A stretch of 64,000 nucleotides of DNA, taken from positions 372,001-436,000 of the forward strand of contig NZ_PYAW01000001.1 in the NCBI RefSeq assembly GCF_003014755.1, in the 5' to 3' direction. This document shows positions 6,595 to 16,579 of this stretch, piece after piece (the stretch's first letter is position 1; each line of letters opens with the position of its first letter). Made by a program: the position numbers and the translations under genes. Source of the DNA: Chitinophaga niastensis (GTDB lineage: Bacteria; Bacteroidota; Bacteroidia; Chitinophagales; Chitinophagaceae). The notes under the pieces were generated by a model. The model searched no databases. It worked only from the letters and a program-made list of their open reading frames with translations, and was not told the origin of the DNA.

Positions 6595-9351
6595 TTATTC
6601 TGGTTCAAAGCCGAGCATAAAGGTAAACTTAGCCGCATCTTTCAAACCACTACCTGGTTGCAGACGGTCAAATCCAATACCGTAATCAAATCCAAGCAAA
6701 CCAAACATCGGCAGATAAAAGCGCATACCTATACCAGCAGAACGACGCAGCCTGAACGGATTGTAATCCTTCAGATCAGCATATCCATTTGCCGCTTCCA
6801 GGAACGCCAAACCAAAGATGGTGGAACTTGGATTCAGACTGAACGGATAACGCAGCTCCATCACATATTTGTTGAACACGGTGAAACCTGCATAACCAGC
6901 CGGTTGACCATTCTCCGGATTCACACTCGGATTGGAGGTATAATAAACCGGATAACCTCTCTGGGAGATGATATCACGATCGTAAATAGCAAAGTTGCTC
7001 AAACCATCTCCACCCAATTCAAATCTGCCGAAAGGCGACAGCGTTGTACGGTTGTTGTAGCGTCCAATATAACCAAACTTAGCAGCCACTTTCAAAACAA
7101 AAGTTTTGTTGTCGCTACCCATAGGGCGGCTCAATGGTACATACCATTCAGCGTTAAAGCGATACTTCTGGTACTCGATAAAATTAAACTGCTGTGAAAT
7201 TGGCTCCTTAGTGTAATCCTTTTGCGGATTAAACAGGGAATACGGTGGTGTATACTGTGCAGATAACATGAAGTTGGAACCACTACGCGGGAAGATCTGC
7301 TGATCCACAGAAGAACGTGCCAGCGTGAGTTTCAGGTTCACGTTATTGGAAGTACCATTTTCAAATCCGGCAATACCAAAGTAGTTATAGTTCTTCAGCT
7401 TATACTGCTGATAGTTCACAGCATAGATCAATGTGAAATAGTCATCCGGCCATTTCAGCTGCTTACCCAATGAAACGGTAGCACCTAATACCTTGAAGTG
7501 ACCATCAACACTATGAGAGGTATCTCCGGGCTGTTTGTAATAGTTATTGTAGGCATAAGGATTCTGGTAACTGCTGTAGAAGCTCACAGAAAACTGATTC
7601 CTTTTCTTACCACCCAGCCATGGCTCAGTGAAAGAGGCGTTGTAAGAACGGTAAGCTTTACCATTGGAAGATACACGGATAGATAATTTCTGTCCATCAC
7701 CACTTGGTAAAGGATCCCAGGTTTCTTTCCTGAAAATATTACGCAAAGAGAAGTTGTTAAACGTTACGCCGAGGGTACCGGTTAAACCGATATAACCACC
7801 CCAACCTGCTGACAATTCCAGCTGATCGTTCGCTTTTTCCTCTACGGTATAGTCAATATCCACGGTACCATCTGCTACGTTAGGAACCGGGTTCATACCA
7901 ATCTTTTCCGGGTTGAAGAAGCCAAGGTTGGCAATTTCACGGTTAGAACGGATCAGATCCTGACGACTGAATTTTTCTCCTGGTATGGTGCGTAACTCAC
8001 GACGGATAACGTGTTCGTTGGTTTTTTCATTACCTGCAATACGCACTTCTTTAATAGTGGCCTGCGGACCTTCACGCAATCTGATTTCATAATCGATGGT
8101 GTCGCCACGGATACCAATTTCCACCGGATCTATCTGGAAAAACAGATAGCCATAGTCCATATAGTAGCCACTGATATCACCGCCTTCCTGCGACATTTGC
8201 TTGCCCAGTCTCTTTTCCAGCAGTTCCAGGTTGTATACGTCTCCTTTCTTGATACCGAGTAAACGGGTCAATACAGAATCAGAATACCTGGTATTACCTT
8301 TCCAGGTAATATCACCGAAGTAGTATTTTTTTCCTTCGGAGATCTGCATGTCGATGTTCAGATTCTGCGTAAGGGATTTGTAGGTAGTATCTTTTACGAT
8401 TAAGGCATCACGGTAACCTCTGGAGTTATAGAGGCCCACTACTTTACCTTTATCTTCAATATATTTCCCTTCGTTGAATTTGGCAGAGCTGAACAGCTTA
8501 AAGCGGAAGTACGGATCCAGTTGTTCCAGCGCCCGGGTAGGCTGCAGGAAACCGTAGGTTTTCCAGAAATCTTCCGGCTGTACCAGCGAATCCACATATA
8601 CATGCTCGTTATCCGGATGTAATGTGAAACGGCTACGCTCTTTGGTACCCTTCATCTTCTTCTTGATTTTGGAAGAAGCGATATTGTAGTTGCCCACAAT
8701 ATTGATATTGTTGATACGTACCTTATTTCCTTTATTCACAGTGAATACCAGGTTGGTAGCATTTACCTGCCCGGTATCTTTCTTTTCCTCAATTTTTACG
8801 GTAGCATTCCCGAATCCTTTGTCGGCATAAAATTTATGCACAACACTGATTACGTTTTGTTTCACGCTTTGGGTCACCACACTTCCTTTACGCAAACCTG
8901 CTTTGGTAGTGATGTCGTCTGCTTCTGATTTTTTGATTCCCCTGAAAATGAAGGAGGACATGCGGGGCATTTCCGTTAATCCTATTTCCAGCCAGATCTT
9001 ATTGTCTTGGATTTTGGTAACATAGATGGTAACATCGGCAAACAGTCGTTGTGACCACAGGCTTTGGATAGCCTTGGTAAACTGGTCACCACCGGGGTAC
9101 ACCACCTTATCACCAACACTGAGGCCGGAAAGCGACAGCAGCAATGATTTATCCAGGTATTGGGTACCAGCAACGGTGATTTCAGCAATTTCGTATGGTT
9201 GCGGAGTTCCCATGCTGGTCGGGGATACTGCTGGCGGGCTAGCAGGAGGCTGCATGGGCGGCACGGTATCTTTTTGCTGAGCGGATACACGTATGCCTGC
9301 ACTGCAACATAATGCTATAGCCAGAAGGCCCTTAGGAAATAATTTCTTCAT
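6595..9351 (-). CDS. bamA: Outer membrane protein assembly factor BamA
   Basis: About 918 residues. A signal peptide ends near GIRVSAQ. It is followed by several POTRA repeats (about 45-480, including TIKEVRIAGNEKTNEHVIRRELRT) and an Omp85 beta-barrel (about 520-918) ending in phenylalanine-rich strands. BamA folds and inserts beta-barrel proteins into the outer membrane. I prefer the ATG at 9349-9351 because it puts the signal peptide at the N-terminus; an upstream ATG at 9381 adds ten residues. The gene overlaps the end of uppS by about 20 bp, so the two are likely co-transcribed. Confidence 0.94.
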   Translation of the reverse strand: MKKLFPKGLLAIALCCSAGIRVSAQQKDTVPPMQPPASPPAVSPTSMGTPQPYEIAEITVAGTQYLDKSLLLSLSGLSVGDKVVYPGGDQFTKAIQSLWSQRLFADVTIYVTKIQDNKIWLEIGLTEMPRMSSFIFRGIKKSEADDITTKAGLRKGSVVTQSVKQNVISVVHKFYADKGFGNATVKIEEKKDTGQVNATNLVFTVNKGNKVRINNINIVGNYNIASSKIKKKMKGTKERSRFTLHPDNEHVYVDSLVQPEDFWKTYGFLQPTRALEQLDPYFRFKLFSSAKFNEGKYIEDKGKVVGLYNSRGYRDALIVKDTTYKSLTQNLNIDMQISEGKKYYFGDITWKGNTRYSDSVLTRLLGIKKGDVYNLELLEKRLGKQMSQEGGDISGYYMDYGYLFFQIDPVEIGIRGDTIDYEIRLREGPQATIKEVRIAGNEKTNEHVIRRELRTIPGEKFSRQDLIRSNREIANLGFFNPEKIGMNPVPNVADGTVDIDYTVEEKANDQLELSAGWGGYIGLTGTLGVTFNNFSLRNIFRKETWDPLPSGDGQKLSIRVSSNGKAYRSYNASFTEPWLGGKKRNQFSVSFYSSYQNPYAYNNYYKQPGDTSHSVDGHFKVLGATVSLGKQLKWPDDYFTLIYAVNYQQYKLKNYNYFGIAGFENGTSNNVNLKLTLARSSVDQQIFPRSGSNFMLSAQYTPPYSLFNPQKDYTKEPISQQFNFIEYQKYRFNAEWYVPLSRPMGSDNKTFVLKVAAKFGYIGRYNNRTTLSPFGRFELGGDGLSNFAIYDRDIISQRGYPVYYTSNPSVNPENGQPAGYAGFTVFNKYVMELRYPFSLNPSSTIFGLAFLEAANGYADLKDYNPFRLRRSAGIGMRFYLPMFGLLGFDYGIGFDRLQPGSGLKDAAKFTFMLGFEPE

Positions 9352-10093
9352 TCTGCTGAATTTGTTCGCTTGTTTTGCCAAAGCGCCGTTCTCTGGTTTG
9401 GTAATTTAAGATGGCTTGGTAAAGATGTTCATTGCGGAAATCCGGCCAGCGCGTGTCGGTAAAATACAACTCCGCGTAAGCCAGTTGATATAGTAGAAAG
9501 TTACTGATCCTGCATTCTCCACTTGTACGGATCATTAATTCAGGGTCTGGTAAGCCGGCGGTACAGAGATATTTATCCCATACTTCTGGCGTAACAGCTA
9601 TTGGATCGAGGGCTCCACTTTTCACATCCAGCGCTATTTTCCGGGCAGCATTCACTATTTCCCACCGGGCGCTATAGCTAAGCGCCATAATAAGGTTGAG
9701 GCCGGTATTCTGGCTGGTAAGCGCAATAGCCTCTTCCATTTCCTGCTGGCATTGGGGCGGCAACATATCCATGTCGCCTATAACACTCAGCCTGATATTA
9801 TTTTTCGATAATGTATTCACCTCCCTGCGGATAGTGTTTACAAGGAGTTCCATGATACCATTGACTTCGTAAACCGGGCGGTCCCAGTTTTCGGTAGAAA
9901 ACGCGTATAGGGTTAGATAACCTATCCCCAGCTCTGCACAGGTTTCCACTATGTTACGCACACTCTCTACCCCTTCGTGGTGCCCGTACAGCCTGTCTTG
10001 TCCCCTCTCTTTTGCCCAACGCCCATTACCGTCCATAATAATGGCTATGTGGCGCGGTAACCGTTGTAAGTCCAATTTATCCTTCAAGCTCAT
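9332..10093 (-). CDS. uppS: Isoprenyl transferase (undecaprenyl diphosphate synthase)
   Basis: A 253-residue cis-prenyltransferase. The catalytic aspartate sits in IIMDGNGRWAKERG (Asp21). Further family motifs are TLYAFSTENWDRP, MALSYSARWEIVNA and LMIRTSGECRISNFLL. It makes the C55 lipid carrier used in cell-wall and surface-polysaccharide synthesis. It lies directly before bamA and after the DUF6089 gene, the usual order in Bacteroidota. Confidence 0.96.
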   Translation of the reverse strand: MSLKDKLDLQRLPRHIAIIMDGNGRWAKERGQDRLYGHHEGVESVRNIVETCAELGIGYLTLYAFSTENWDRPVYEVNGIMELLVNTIRREVNTLSKNNIRLSVIGDMDMLPPQCQQEMEEAIALTSQNTGLNLIMALSYSARWEIVNAARKIALDVKSGALDPIAVTPEVWDKYLCTAGLPDPELMIRTSGECRISNFLLYQLAYAELYFTDTRWPDFRNEHLYQAILNYQTRERRFGKTSEQIQQNEEIIS

Positions 10094-10150
10094 TTGTGTC
10101 AGGCGTATTATAACAGATTATAACAGATTTACTAAAAGGGTGCAAAGATA

Positions 10151-10180
10151 CAAAAATAGAGTAATGACTTTTTTAGCAAA
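10151..10180 (-). promoter_or_regulatory. Candidate promoter for uppS-bamA
   Basis: On the minus strand TTTG (10177-10180) and TATTTTTG (10151-10158) are separated by 18 bases, close to the Bacteroidota consensus TTTG-N19-TAnnTTTG. A second -7-like sequence, TATCTTTG, follows at 10143-10150. Transcription would begin about 50 nt before the uppS ATG. Confidence 0.5.
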
Positions 10181-10312
10181 GCCTAAGATGGTGTTTTAAC
10201 GTAGTTTTAACAGCGAATTCAATCCCAGTGGGGATTTAGACAAGTTCGGAGAGGTATCAGGGCGGTTGGCAGGTATAGAAAGGCTGCCCGCAGAAAGTAT
10301 TTTTACGGTAAA

Positions 10313-11179
10313 TTAAAATTTACAGTTGTAAGAAGTAAAAAGAATACTGATGGTTAGCTCAATGGTCAGATATTGGTCCTTATCCCGGCTATTCCCGCGC
10401 TGGCGGCCCATTACCCCTATAGGTGTACCCAAAGCCCCCGATCTGTCCTGCAATTGTGCAGCTATCGAAGGTTGCCCGTTAGGCAAGGCAGGAAATGCAG
10501 CCGGACCGGCGTAAGTAGTACTCACATCATCCAGGTAATCTGTTTTGGTGAAACGATATAACGCTTCCAGTCCCACATTCATCTTTTTGGAAATATTATA
10601 TTTAAATCCGCCACCAATTAACCAGGCGTAGGATACCAGGCTATAGGGCTTGCGGTCGGGATACAGGGGACTTCCCTGTCCTTCTGTACGCAGGGGCTGC
10701 AGATAGTATTTCTGGCCGTTTAAATAAGTATATGGATTGAAATAAAAAATGCTGGCGCCTCCTGTGAGGTATGGCGTAAAGCGTTGATATAAGCTGCCTG
10801 GCTCAAAGCGGAAAAAGTTGAAATCGCCCTGCAATGCCAATTCCCACAGATTTGTATTAAAACTCAGGTTACGGCGCCTCTCAAATTCGTTTTTATTATA
10901 TACGTCAGAATAACCCAACTGCATAAACCGGCCATGCGCGCGAATACCTACATAATCATTCATGTATTTCCTGTAGTATACACCTACAGCGGGTTTTAGG
11001 GTATTCAAGGCTCCCCGCGTATTCAAATCCCCGAAGTATTGCGCCGCTCCCACAGAAAGACCCAACTCTCCCACATATTGCAGTTCATTTTGCGCCGACA
11101 CTCTGCCGGTAAACAGACAACCTGTTGCCAGCAGCAATGATAAAACAAAGTATTTAGGATATAGAAAAGCTTTCCGCAT
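10313..11179 (-). CDS. DUF6089 family outer-membrane beta-barrel protein
   Basis: A 288-residue protein with a signal peptide (cleavage near RVSAQ), then NELQYVGELGLSVGAAQYFGDLN and alternating strands typical of a small outer-membrane barrel, ending in LTISILFTSYNCKF. In Bacteroidota this family is commonly found between the NAD kinase and uppS genes, as here. Its role is not known; the neighbourhood suggests an envelope protein. Confidence 0.85.
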   Translation of the reverse strand: MRKAFLYPKYFVLSLLLATGCLFTGRVSAQNELQYVGELGLSVGAAQYFGDLNTRGALNTLKPAVGVYYRKYMNDYVGIRAHGRFMQLGYSDVYNKNEFERRRNLSFNTNLWELALQGDFNFFRFEPGSLYQRFTPYLTGGASIFYFNPYTYLNGQKYYLQPLRTEGQGSPLYPDRKPYSLVSYAWLIGGGFKYNISKKMNVGLEALYRFTKTDYLDDVSTTYAGPAAFPALPNGQPSIAAQLQDRSGALGTPIGVMGRQRGNSRDKDQYLTIELTISILFTSYNCKF

Positions 11180-11336
11180 AAATCAGTTCTACTTAAACGC
11201 AAAAATGCCGGATTTATTTAATGTATGGCCAATGATTATGCTAACGAATAAACCTTCACGAACCACTCAGGGGGCATAATTGATATTACAATCAGCAGGC
11301 AATATATTTGTAAATGTAACAATATATTTTACAAAT

Positions 11337-12227
11337 CTATATTTTAATCGTATTTCTGGCATCAATCCCCCAGAGTAGTTTATTGCGTAAGGTGTGAAGG
11401 AAATTGCTATCGTCGAGGCGCAATAAGCTGAGTTTGAAGCGTTCTTTTTTTATCGCGAGCTGCACTGTATTATCAATTGTTTCCATACGACTGTCCAGGG
11501 TACAAAGAAACTGATCGCTGCGCCCTTCTACTTCAAAGGAAATAATATTATCGTTGGGAACGATAATAGGCCGCACATTCAGGTTATGGGGAGCCACCGG
11601 GGTAATCACAAAATTGCCGGCATCCGGAAATACAATAGGGCCACCGCAGCTGAGCGAGTAACCGGTAGAACCGGTAGGAGTAGCCACTATCAAACCATCT
11701 GCCCAATATGTATTCAGAAATTCGCCGTTGAGGTAAGTGTGAATCTTTACCATGGCGGAAGTATCCTTTTTATGAATGGTAAACTCATTCAGTGCATATG
11801 GCACCTCTCCAAATAAAGGGATGTTGGCATCCAGGTGTAAAAGGGATCGCTGATCTACCACATAGGTGCGGTTCAGCAATGCCTGCACCAATGCGTAAAT
11901 CTCTTCTTTACCTATGCTGGCCAGAAAGCCCAGCCGTCCAAAATTAATCCCGATCACCGGGATATTGGTATCCCGTACATAACAAACGGTATCCAGCAAG
12001 GTACCGTCACCACCCAAACTCATGAGAAAATCTATCTTCTCTGACAAATCTTCTGCCGTGGAAAACAGGGTGGGGATACTATCAAAAGGAATATGCTGTT
12101 GTAAAGTGCGGAAAAAGGGTTCGTAAATAATTGCCTCTATTTCTGCCCGCTGCAACTCCTCCAGCAATAAGCGGATGTTTGCAATATCTTCTGTAATAAA
12201 TCCTCTGCTATATAGTGCTACCTGCAT
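11337..12227 (-). CDS. nadK: NAD kinase
   Basis: A 296-residue protein that phosphorylates NAD to NADP. The GGDG motif is at about residues 72-75 (LMSLGGDGTLLDTV). The second conserved block TPTGSTGYSLSCGGP is intact, as is the NEFTIHKKDTSAMV segment. It starts the DUF6089-uppS-bamA-skp run on the minus strand. A class A hairpin lies directly before its start. Confidence 0.96.
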   Translation of the reverse strand: MQVALYSRGFITEDIANIRLLLEELQRAEIEAIIYEPFFRTLQQHIPFDSIPTLFSTAEDLSEKIDFLMSLGGDGTLLDTVCYVRDTNIPVIGINFGRLGFLASIGKEEIYALVQALLNRTYVVDQRSLLHLDANIPLFGEVPYALNEFTIHKKDTSAMVKIHTYLNGEFLNTYWADGLIVATPTGSTGYSLSCGGPIVFPDAGNFVITPVAPHNLNVRPIIVPNDNIISFEVEGRSDQFLCTLDSRMETIDNTVQLAIKKERFKLSLLRLDDSNFLHTLRNKLLWGIDARNTIKI

Positions 12228-12236
12228 AATTTAATT

Positions 12237-12314
12237 TAGCTTTTAGCCATTAGCTATTAGTTTTTAGCGCCGCCAACTAATAGCTAACTGCTAAAAGCTA
12301 ATAGCTAACCGCTA
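12237..12314. repeat. Class A intergenic hairpin (TAGCTTT heptad units)
   Basis: The left arm (about 12237-12261) and right arm (about 12277-12314) pair through heptads such as TAGCTTT and TAGCTAT. The right arm carries two additional heptads at its outer end. That end provides the TAG stop of the minus-strand POTRA-protein gene (12312-12314). Confidence 0.85.
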
Positions 12315-13766
12315 CATATCCACGCTTGTGTGTAAAAATAGTCCTTTTTGCCCTAACTGGTTAATGCTGTACTCTATCCGTAAGCAGGTGTCATAGAAAG
12401 AAACGATATCCACACCGATACCGCCGGTGTACAGAAAACGATTGTTCAGAAAACCGTTCCCCGGAAATTTACTATATGCATAACCCGCATCACCAAAGAC
12501 TTTGGCAAAAATACGTACCGGCACAGTATTAAATTTCTTAGGAACAACGGGGAGTTTCATTTTGAATGATAGCAACTCCTGCCTCAGGGTAGATTTAAGG
12601 ACCGCAAAACTGGTTCCGTCTATCACATAATATTCCAATCCTCTCAAATAGTCGTCTGAATAGCCAAGGGCTTGCTGGTTAATATAAGGCTGATCATTAG
12701 AAAATTTAGCCTGGCTGCGGATACCCAGTGCTGCAAAGGTTTTGGGGCGCAGTTGCCAATATTTGGCCATATTCAACCGGAAATGGATGTCGTCAATATC
12801 ACTAAACGGACCAATCCCTCTTTTCCCGGCTTCTGCTACCAGGTTAAAGCCCTTAAGCGGATATACCCAGCTATCTGCCTTAATATAGGTGAGCCGGTAA
12901 ATGAGATCCAGAAAACGTACACTGGTACGGCCTTTACCAAGATAATTGGGGTTGATGGTCGCCACAGAATCGGCTACCTTTTCATAATTGTAGTTCAGGA
13001 AAACCTGGTGACGCGTATTAATGGCTTTACGATAGCTATAATTTACTCCTACCATATATATCTGGCGCAGAAAATCATCTTTCCGGAAAAATTTCTGTTT
13101 GTTTTCACTGGTGCTGTCATTAACCTCCCGGTTACGCTTATACGAAATCAATATTCCAAGGCCATGCCGGAAATGTTTATCGATGTACGGCAAGTTATAC
13201 TGCACAGCAAATCGCTGCGTATAACCAAACTGCAGGGCTGCATTCAGTGCGTCATTGCGACCGGTAAGGTTTTCCTGCGTACCGCTGAGGCCAATATTAA
13301 TACGGTCAAGGCTATGGTTTTTCTCCACCCACCATTGATTAAAGTTGCGATCCGCCAGTTTGAAAATGGGAAAAGCGAAGGTGTACCAGCGCTCCCACAC
13401 TTCAAAAACCAGGTCAGCATTATTGCCTTCCCAGTTTTTTATATTGGCGGTAGCATTCAGGAAAAGGGAAGTATTGATTAATTGTTTACGGCGCTCCTCC
13501 AGTGTTTCCGCCAGATCTTTGAAATAAATGGTATCGCCTGGTACGGTGCTGATCTCCCGTTGTATAACTGAAGTCCGGGTTCTTTTATTACCAATAATGA
13601 TAATGTTGCGCACTACCAGATAGCTTGTGTCCTTTGCCGGCACTGACTGGCCTTCAGCAACTTCCGGCAACACCATTCCCAACAGGCATATCAAGCCCAG
13701 CATGTAGTAACAGCATCTCAGCATGTAGGTCTTGTGAAAATTTAAAAATCTGTTGACAATGTTCAA
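12312..13766 (-). CDS. Omp85/POTRA-type outer-membrane protein
   Basis: A 484-residue protein. After a signal-like hydrophobic segment (about 15-40) comes one POTRA-like repeat (about 47-120, NIIIIGNKRTRTSVIQREI... GDTIYFKDLAETLEERR) and then a predicted 16-strand-type barrel. It is shorter than BamA and resembles the short Omp85 proteins of the BamA/TamA superfamily, with a single POTRA. The exact role is unknown. It may be a second assembly factor or transporter next to the bamA region. Confidence 0.8.
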   Translation of the reverse strand: MNIVNRFLNFHKTYMLRCCYYMLGLICLLGMVLPEVAEGQSVPAKDTSYLVVRNIIIIGNKRTRTSVIQREISTVPGDTIYFKDLAETLEERRKQLINTSLFLNATANIKNWEGNNADLVFEVWERWYTFAFPIFKLADRNFNQWWVEKNHSLDRINIGLSGTQENLTGRNDALNAALQFGYTQRFAVQYNLPYIDKHFRHGLGILISYKRNREVNDSTSENKQKFFRKDDFLRQIYMVGVNYSYRKAINTRHQVFLNYNYEKVADSVATINPNYLGKGRTSVRFLDLIYRLTYIKADSWVYPLKGFNLVAEAGKRGIGPFSDIDDIHFRLNMAKYWQLRPKTFAALGIRSQAKFSNDQPYINQQALGYSDDYLRGLEYYVIDGTSFAVLKSTLRQELLSFKMKLPVVPKKFNTVPVRIFAKVFGDAGYAYSKFPGNGFLNNRFLYTGGIGVDIVSFYDTCLRIEYSINQLGQKGLFLHTSVDM

Positions 13767-13782
13767 ATATAATAAAAAGCTT

Positions 13783-13849
13783 AAAGCGGAGATAAAAGCG
13801 GATATATATTCATCGCTTCTATCTCCGCTTCAATTGCTTTAAGCTTTAT
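13783..13849 (-). repeat. Composite hairpin with AAAGC units
   Basis: Paired segments AAAGCTTAAAGC / GCTTTAAGCTTT and GCGGAGATA / TATCTCCGC form an interrupted long hairpin filling the gap between two minus-strand genes. It borders the TAA stop of the CBS gene. It probably ends transcription or protects the 3' end; its unit structure recalls the other intergenic hairpins here. Confidence 0.65.
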
Positions 13850-14509
13850 TTACATGCCGATATAGTTCATCAGCAGATCATAATTCTTCTTAACCAGTTC
13901 TTCTTCCGGCTCTTCTGAAAACACATATTTAATCACATAATTAAACCGCTCGAGTGTAGCTACGAGTCCCTGCAACTCCTGGCGATTTGTTTTCAGCACG
14001 ATTTCCAGCCTGCCGGTAGCAGGATTGGTAATGGAGTTTACACTCAGCAGTGTTACATCATTTGATTCTGCGATACGGGCAATTTCACTGAGGCTGTAAT
14101 CACGCGGATCTACTTCAAAAGCAATGATACCACCTGGTTCCTTTACGCCGTTATATCTTGCCAAAGCCGCCAGCAGATTATCTTTGGTAATGATACCGAG
14201 ATATTCATTTTCCCTGGTAACAACCGGCAGTGCTGATAATTTAAAATCGTAAAATAACTTGAGTGCTTCAAAGAGATGTGCATATTCCATGATAGCAGGA
14301 CGGGTACTGCTGTACTCCATAGACTCCAGCGGTACATCCGGATCTTCAAGATCCATGATATCATCTTCCTCTACCAATGCCAGGTATTTATTTTCCACTA
14401 CCATCGGTAATTGCGTAAGATGATATTCATTCATCAGGCGCAATGCCTTTGACCCTGCATCTGATGGATGCAGAATAGGTACGGAAGATATGAGTTCTCT
14501 GGCGATCAT
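13850..14509 (-). CDS. CBS domain-pair protein
   Basis: About 219 residues. Two CBS domains span roughly 1-120 (MIARELISSVPILHPSDAG; FEALKLFYDFKLSALPVV; ENEYLGIITKDNLLAAL), followed by an ACT-like C-terminal part (about 135-205). CBS pairs bind adenosine nucleotides and regulate partner activity. I choose the ATG at 14507-14509 because the CBS fold begins there; an upstream start at 14551 adds 14 residues without family match. The partner cannot be told from sequence. Confidence 0.88.
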   Translation of the reverse strand: MIARELISSVPILHPSDAGSKALRLMNEYHLTQLPMVVENKYLALVEEDDIMDLEDPDVPLESMEYSSTRPAIMEYAHLFEALKLFYDFKLSALPVVTRENEYLGIITKDNLLAALARYNGVKEPGGIIAFEVDPRDYSLSEIARIAESNDVTLLSVNSITNPATGRLEIVLKTNRQELQGLVATLERFNYVIKYVFSEEPEEELVKKNYDLLMNYIGM

Positions 14510-14628
14510 GTTTCGTGTATTCTTATACAATAATAGTAAAGAATATGCCAACAGAAAAAGAAATTACATGTACTGCAAAACTGCTGCGCCTTTTTGTGCA
14601 GCCATAAAGCGTTCCGGAAATGTACCGG

Positions 14629-15411
14629 TTAACTGGCAGGATTATCTTTCAGTTTCTCTATAAAAGCGTGCAGAATCTTGTTGAATTCATCGGGTACTTC
14701 CATCATAGGTGCATGGCCGCATTTATCAATAAACTGCAGTTCAGAATTAGGTATCAGCTTTTTAAATTCTTCTCCGACCATGGGTGGTGTAACGGTATCA
14801 TTGTTTCCCCAGATCAGTAAAGTTGGTTGTTTGATATCTTGTAGCTCATCACCCAAATTGTGGCGGATCGCGGATTTTGCCAGGGTGATAATCTTAATCA
14901 CTTTGAGGCGGTTATTCACAATCTCGAACATTTCATCTACCAGTTCTTTAGTAGCTACTTTCGGATCATAAAAAGTGAGTTCTGCTTTTTTGCGGATGTA
15001 TTCATAATCACCACGCTTAGGATAGGTTTCACCCATGCCGTTTTCAAACAAACCAGAGCTGCCGGTAAGGGTCAGTGATTTCACAGGTGCTTCCGGATGT
15101 TTCAGCAGGTATACCAAAGCCACATGCCCTCCCAGTGAATTACCCAGCAGATGCAGGTTTTTGTAGCCCCTGGCTTCAATAAATTTATGCACGTATTTGG
15201 CCAGTCCTCCTACCGATGTTTCCAGGATGTTTAAATCATACAGGGGCAACATCGGAATCACAACCTTGTTATACTGCCGGAAATATTCGATCATGTGCGA
15301 GAAATTGCTCAAAGCACCAAAAAGTCCATGCAATAATACCAGTGGTTCTCCTTCTCCTTCTTCTATGAAACTAAACTTACCCTGTGTTTTGATTTCGTAA
15401 TCCATTGCCAA
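14629..15411 (-). CDS. Alpha/beta hydrolase
   Basis: A 260-residue single-domain hydrolase. The oxyanion HG motif is in LVLLHGLFGALSNF, the nucleophile elbow is GNSLGGH (Ser about 93), the acid is in LLIWGNNDTVTP, and the His is in DKCGHAPMMEVP. The catalytic triad is complete. No signal peptide is seen, so it should act in the cytoplasm. The substrate is unknown. Confidence 0.88.
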   Translation of the reverse strand: MAMDYEIKTQGKFSFIEEGEGEPLVLLHGLFGALSNFSHMIEYFRQYNKVVIPMLPLYDLNILETSVGGLAKYVHKFIEARGYKNLHLLGNSLGGHVALVYLLKHPEAPVKSLTLTGSSGLFENGMGETYPKRGDYEYIRKKAELTFYDPKVATKELVDEMFEIVNNRLKVIKIITLAKSAIRHNLGDELQDIKQPTLLIWGNNDTVTPPMVGEEFKKLIPNSELQFIDKCGHAPMMEVPDEFNKILHAFIEKLKDNPAS

Positions 15412-15476
15412 ATCTTGAAAGTCAATTTTACGCTAAAATAATTCTTTTTATTAATCTAAATACTCTTTGAAACGAG

Positions 15477-16019
15477 TTAACCAGGTTGAATATGCTGCGC
15501 TGCCTTCTCGAAAAATGACTGCAATTGGGAAAACATATCCTTAAAAACCGGGATCACACTTCCCATATGGTTTAGTACCCATGGGCCAATATTCTCAATA
15601 TAAGGATATACTACAGATTGCAATTTAGTTTCGGGGCTCAGCCAATATACCTGGTTGGCCATCCATAGCACTACACTATAAATTATTATAAATATAACGC
15701 TATACAATATTATTCCACCCAGTTTATTCAACCAGCCCAGCATCACGAGTTCTACCAGCTTCTGTAAAGCACCAGCTCCCAGCCGCACCAGCAATACTAC
15801 ACCCAGAAATAAACAGATGAAGCAAAAAACAGGCACCCAACGGGAATGCATATCCCAATGTTGCTGCACATATAAAGCCGTAACGGCAGATAGCTTGAGG
15901 GCAGCTGCCAGTCCCAGCATCACTGCTACGAATGAAAATAACGCCACTATCAATCCACGTGTATACCCCTTGTAAATGGCAAACACCATGATAATGGCAA
16001 AAATAATATCTATAGGCAT
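15477..16019 (-). CDS. CvpA family membrane protein
   Basis: A 180-residue protein with four predicted membrane segments and the family N-terminus MPIDIIFAIIMVFAIYKGYTRG. CvpA-like proteins are needed for colicin V secretion in Escherichia coli and are widespread with an otherwise general envelope role. It lies between yqeY-type and hydrolase genes on the same strand; nothing here points to a bacteriocin. Confidence 0.85.
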   Translation of the reverse strand: MPIDIIFAIIMVFAIYKGYTRGLIVALFSFVAVMLGLAAALKLSAVTALYVQQHWDMHSRWVPVFCFICLFLGVVLLVRLGAGALQKLVELVMLGWLNKLGGIILYSVIFIIIYSVVLWMANQVYWLSPETKLQSVVYPYIENIGPWVLNHMGSVIPVFKDMFSQLQSFFEKAAQHIQPG

Positions 16020-16111
16020 AATAGAAATGTGGCATTTTCTTATTTTCTCCCGCTATGTATGCTATTCTTTAGCAACAAAAAAACAGCAGGAGAAAATAAG
16101 AGCATCCTGAA

Positions 16112-16561
16112 TTATTTCAGCAGATCTTTTACCATAGCGGAAATAGCCTTTCCATCGGCTTTACCGGCCAATTGTTTGCTGGCAGCGCCCATCACTTTTC
16201 CCATATCAGCGGGTGAGCTGGCGCCAACGGCGGCAATAATACCGGTGAGGGCTGTACGTAATTCGTCTTCACTCATTTGTTTGGGCAGGTAACGCTCAAT
16301 CACCAACAGTTCTTCCTCTTCTTTTACGGCCAGGTCTTCACGATTTTGTTGTCTGAAGATCTCCAGAGAATCTTTTCTCTGTTTAGCCAGCTTTTGCAAC
16401 AACTTGGATTCATCAGCTTCTGTAAGCTCACCACTGGCACCTTCTGCAGTTTTAGCAACGAGGATAGCAGCCTTGATAGCGCGCAGTGCGCGCAATTCAG
16501 CTTCTTTCCTGCCAAGCATGGCAGCTTTGATTTCTGCGTTGATATTTAATTCTAATGACAT
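16112..16561 (-). CDS. GatB/YqeY domain protein
   Basis: A 149-residue all-helical protein (MSLELNINAEIKAAMLGRKE; KQMSEDELRTALTGIIAAVGA; MGKVMGAASKQLAGKADGK), the length of stand-alone YqeY proteins. It shares the tRNA-binding C-terminal fold of the GatB amidotransferase subunit. Its biological role is unsettled. It follows gldC by 18 bp on the same strand and may be co-transcribed. Confidence 0.92.
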   Translation of the reverse strand: MSLELNINAEIKAAMLGRKEAELRALRAIKAAILVAKTAEGASGELTEADESKLLQKLAKQRKDSLEIFRQQNREDLAVKEEEELLVIERYLPKQMSEDELRTALTGIIAAVGASSPADMGKVMGAASKQLAGKADGKAISAMVKDLLK

Positions 16562-16579
16562 ATGGTTAAGTTTAATGGA

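Noticed and set aside
12672..13481. Long plus-strand frame opposite the POTRA protein gene
   Set aside because: The minus-strand product is a recognisable Omp85 protein; the plus frame has no family features.
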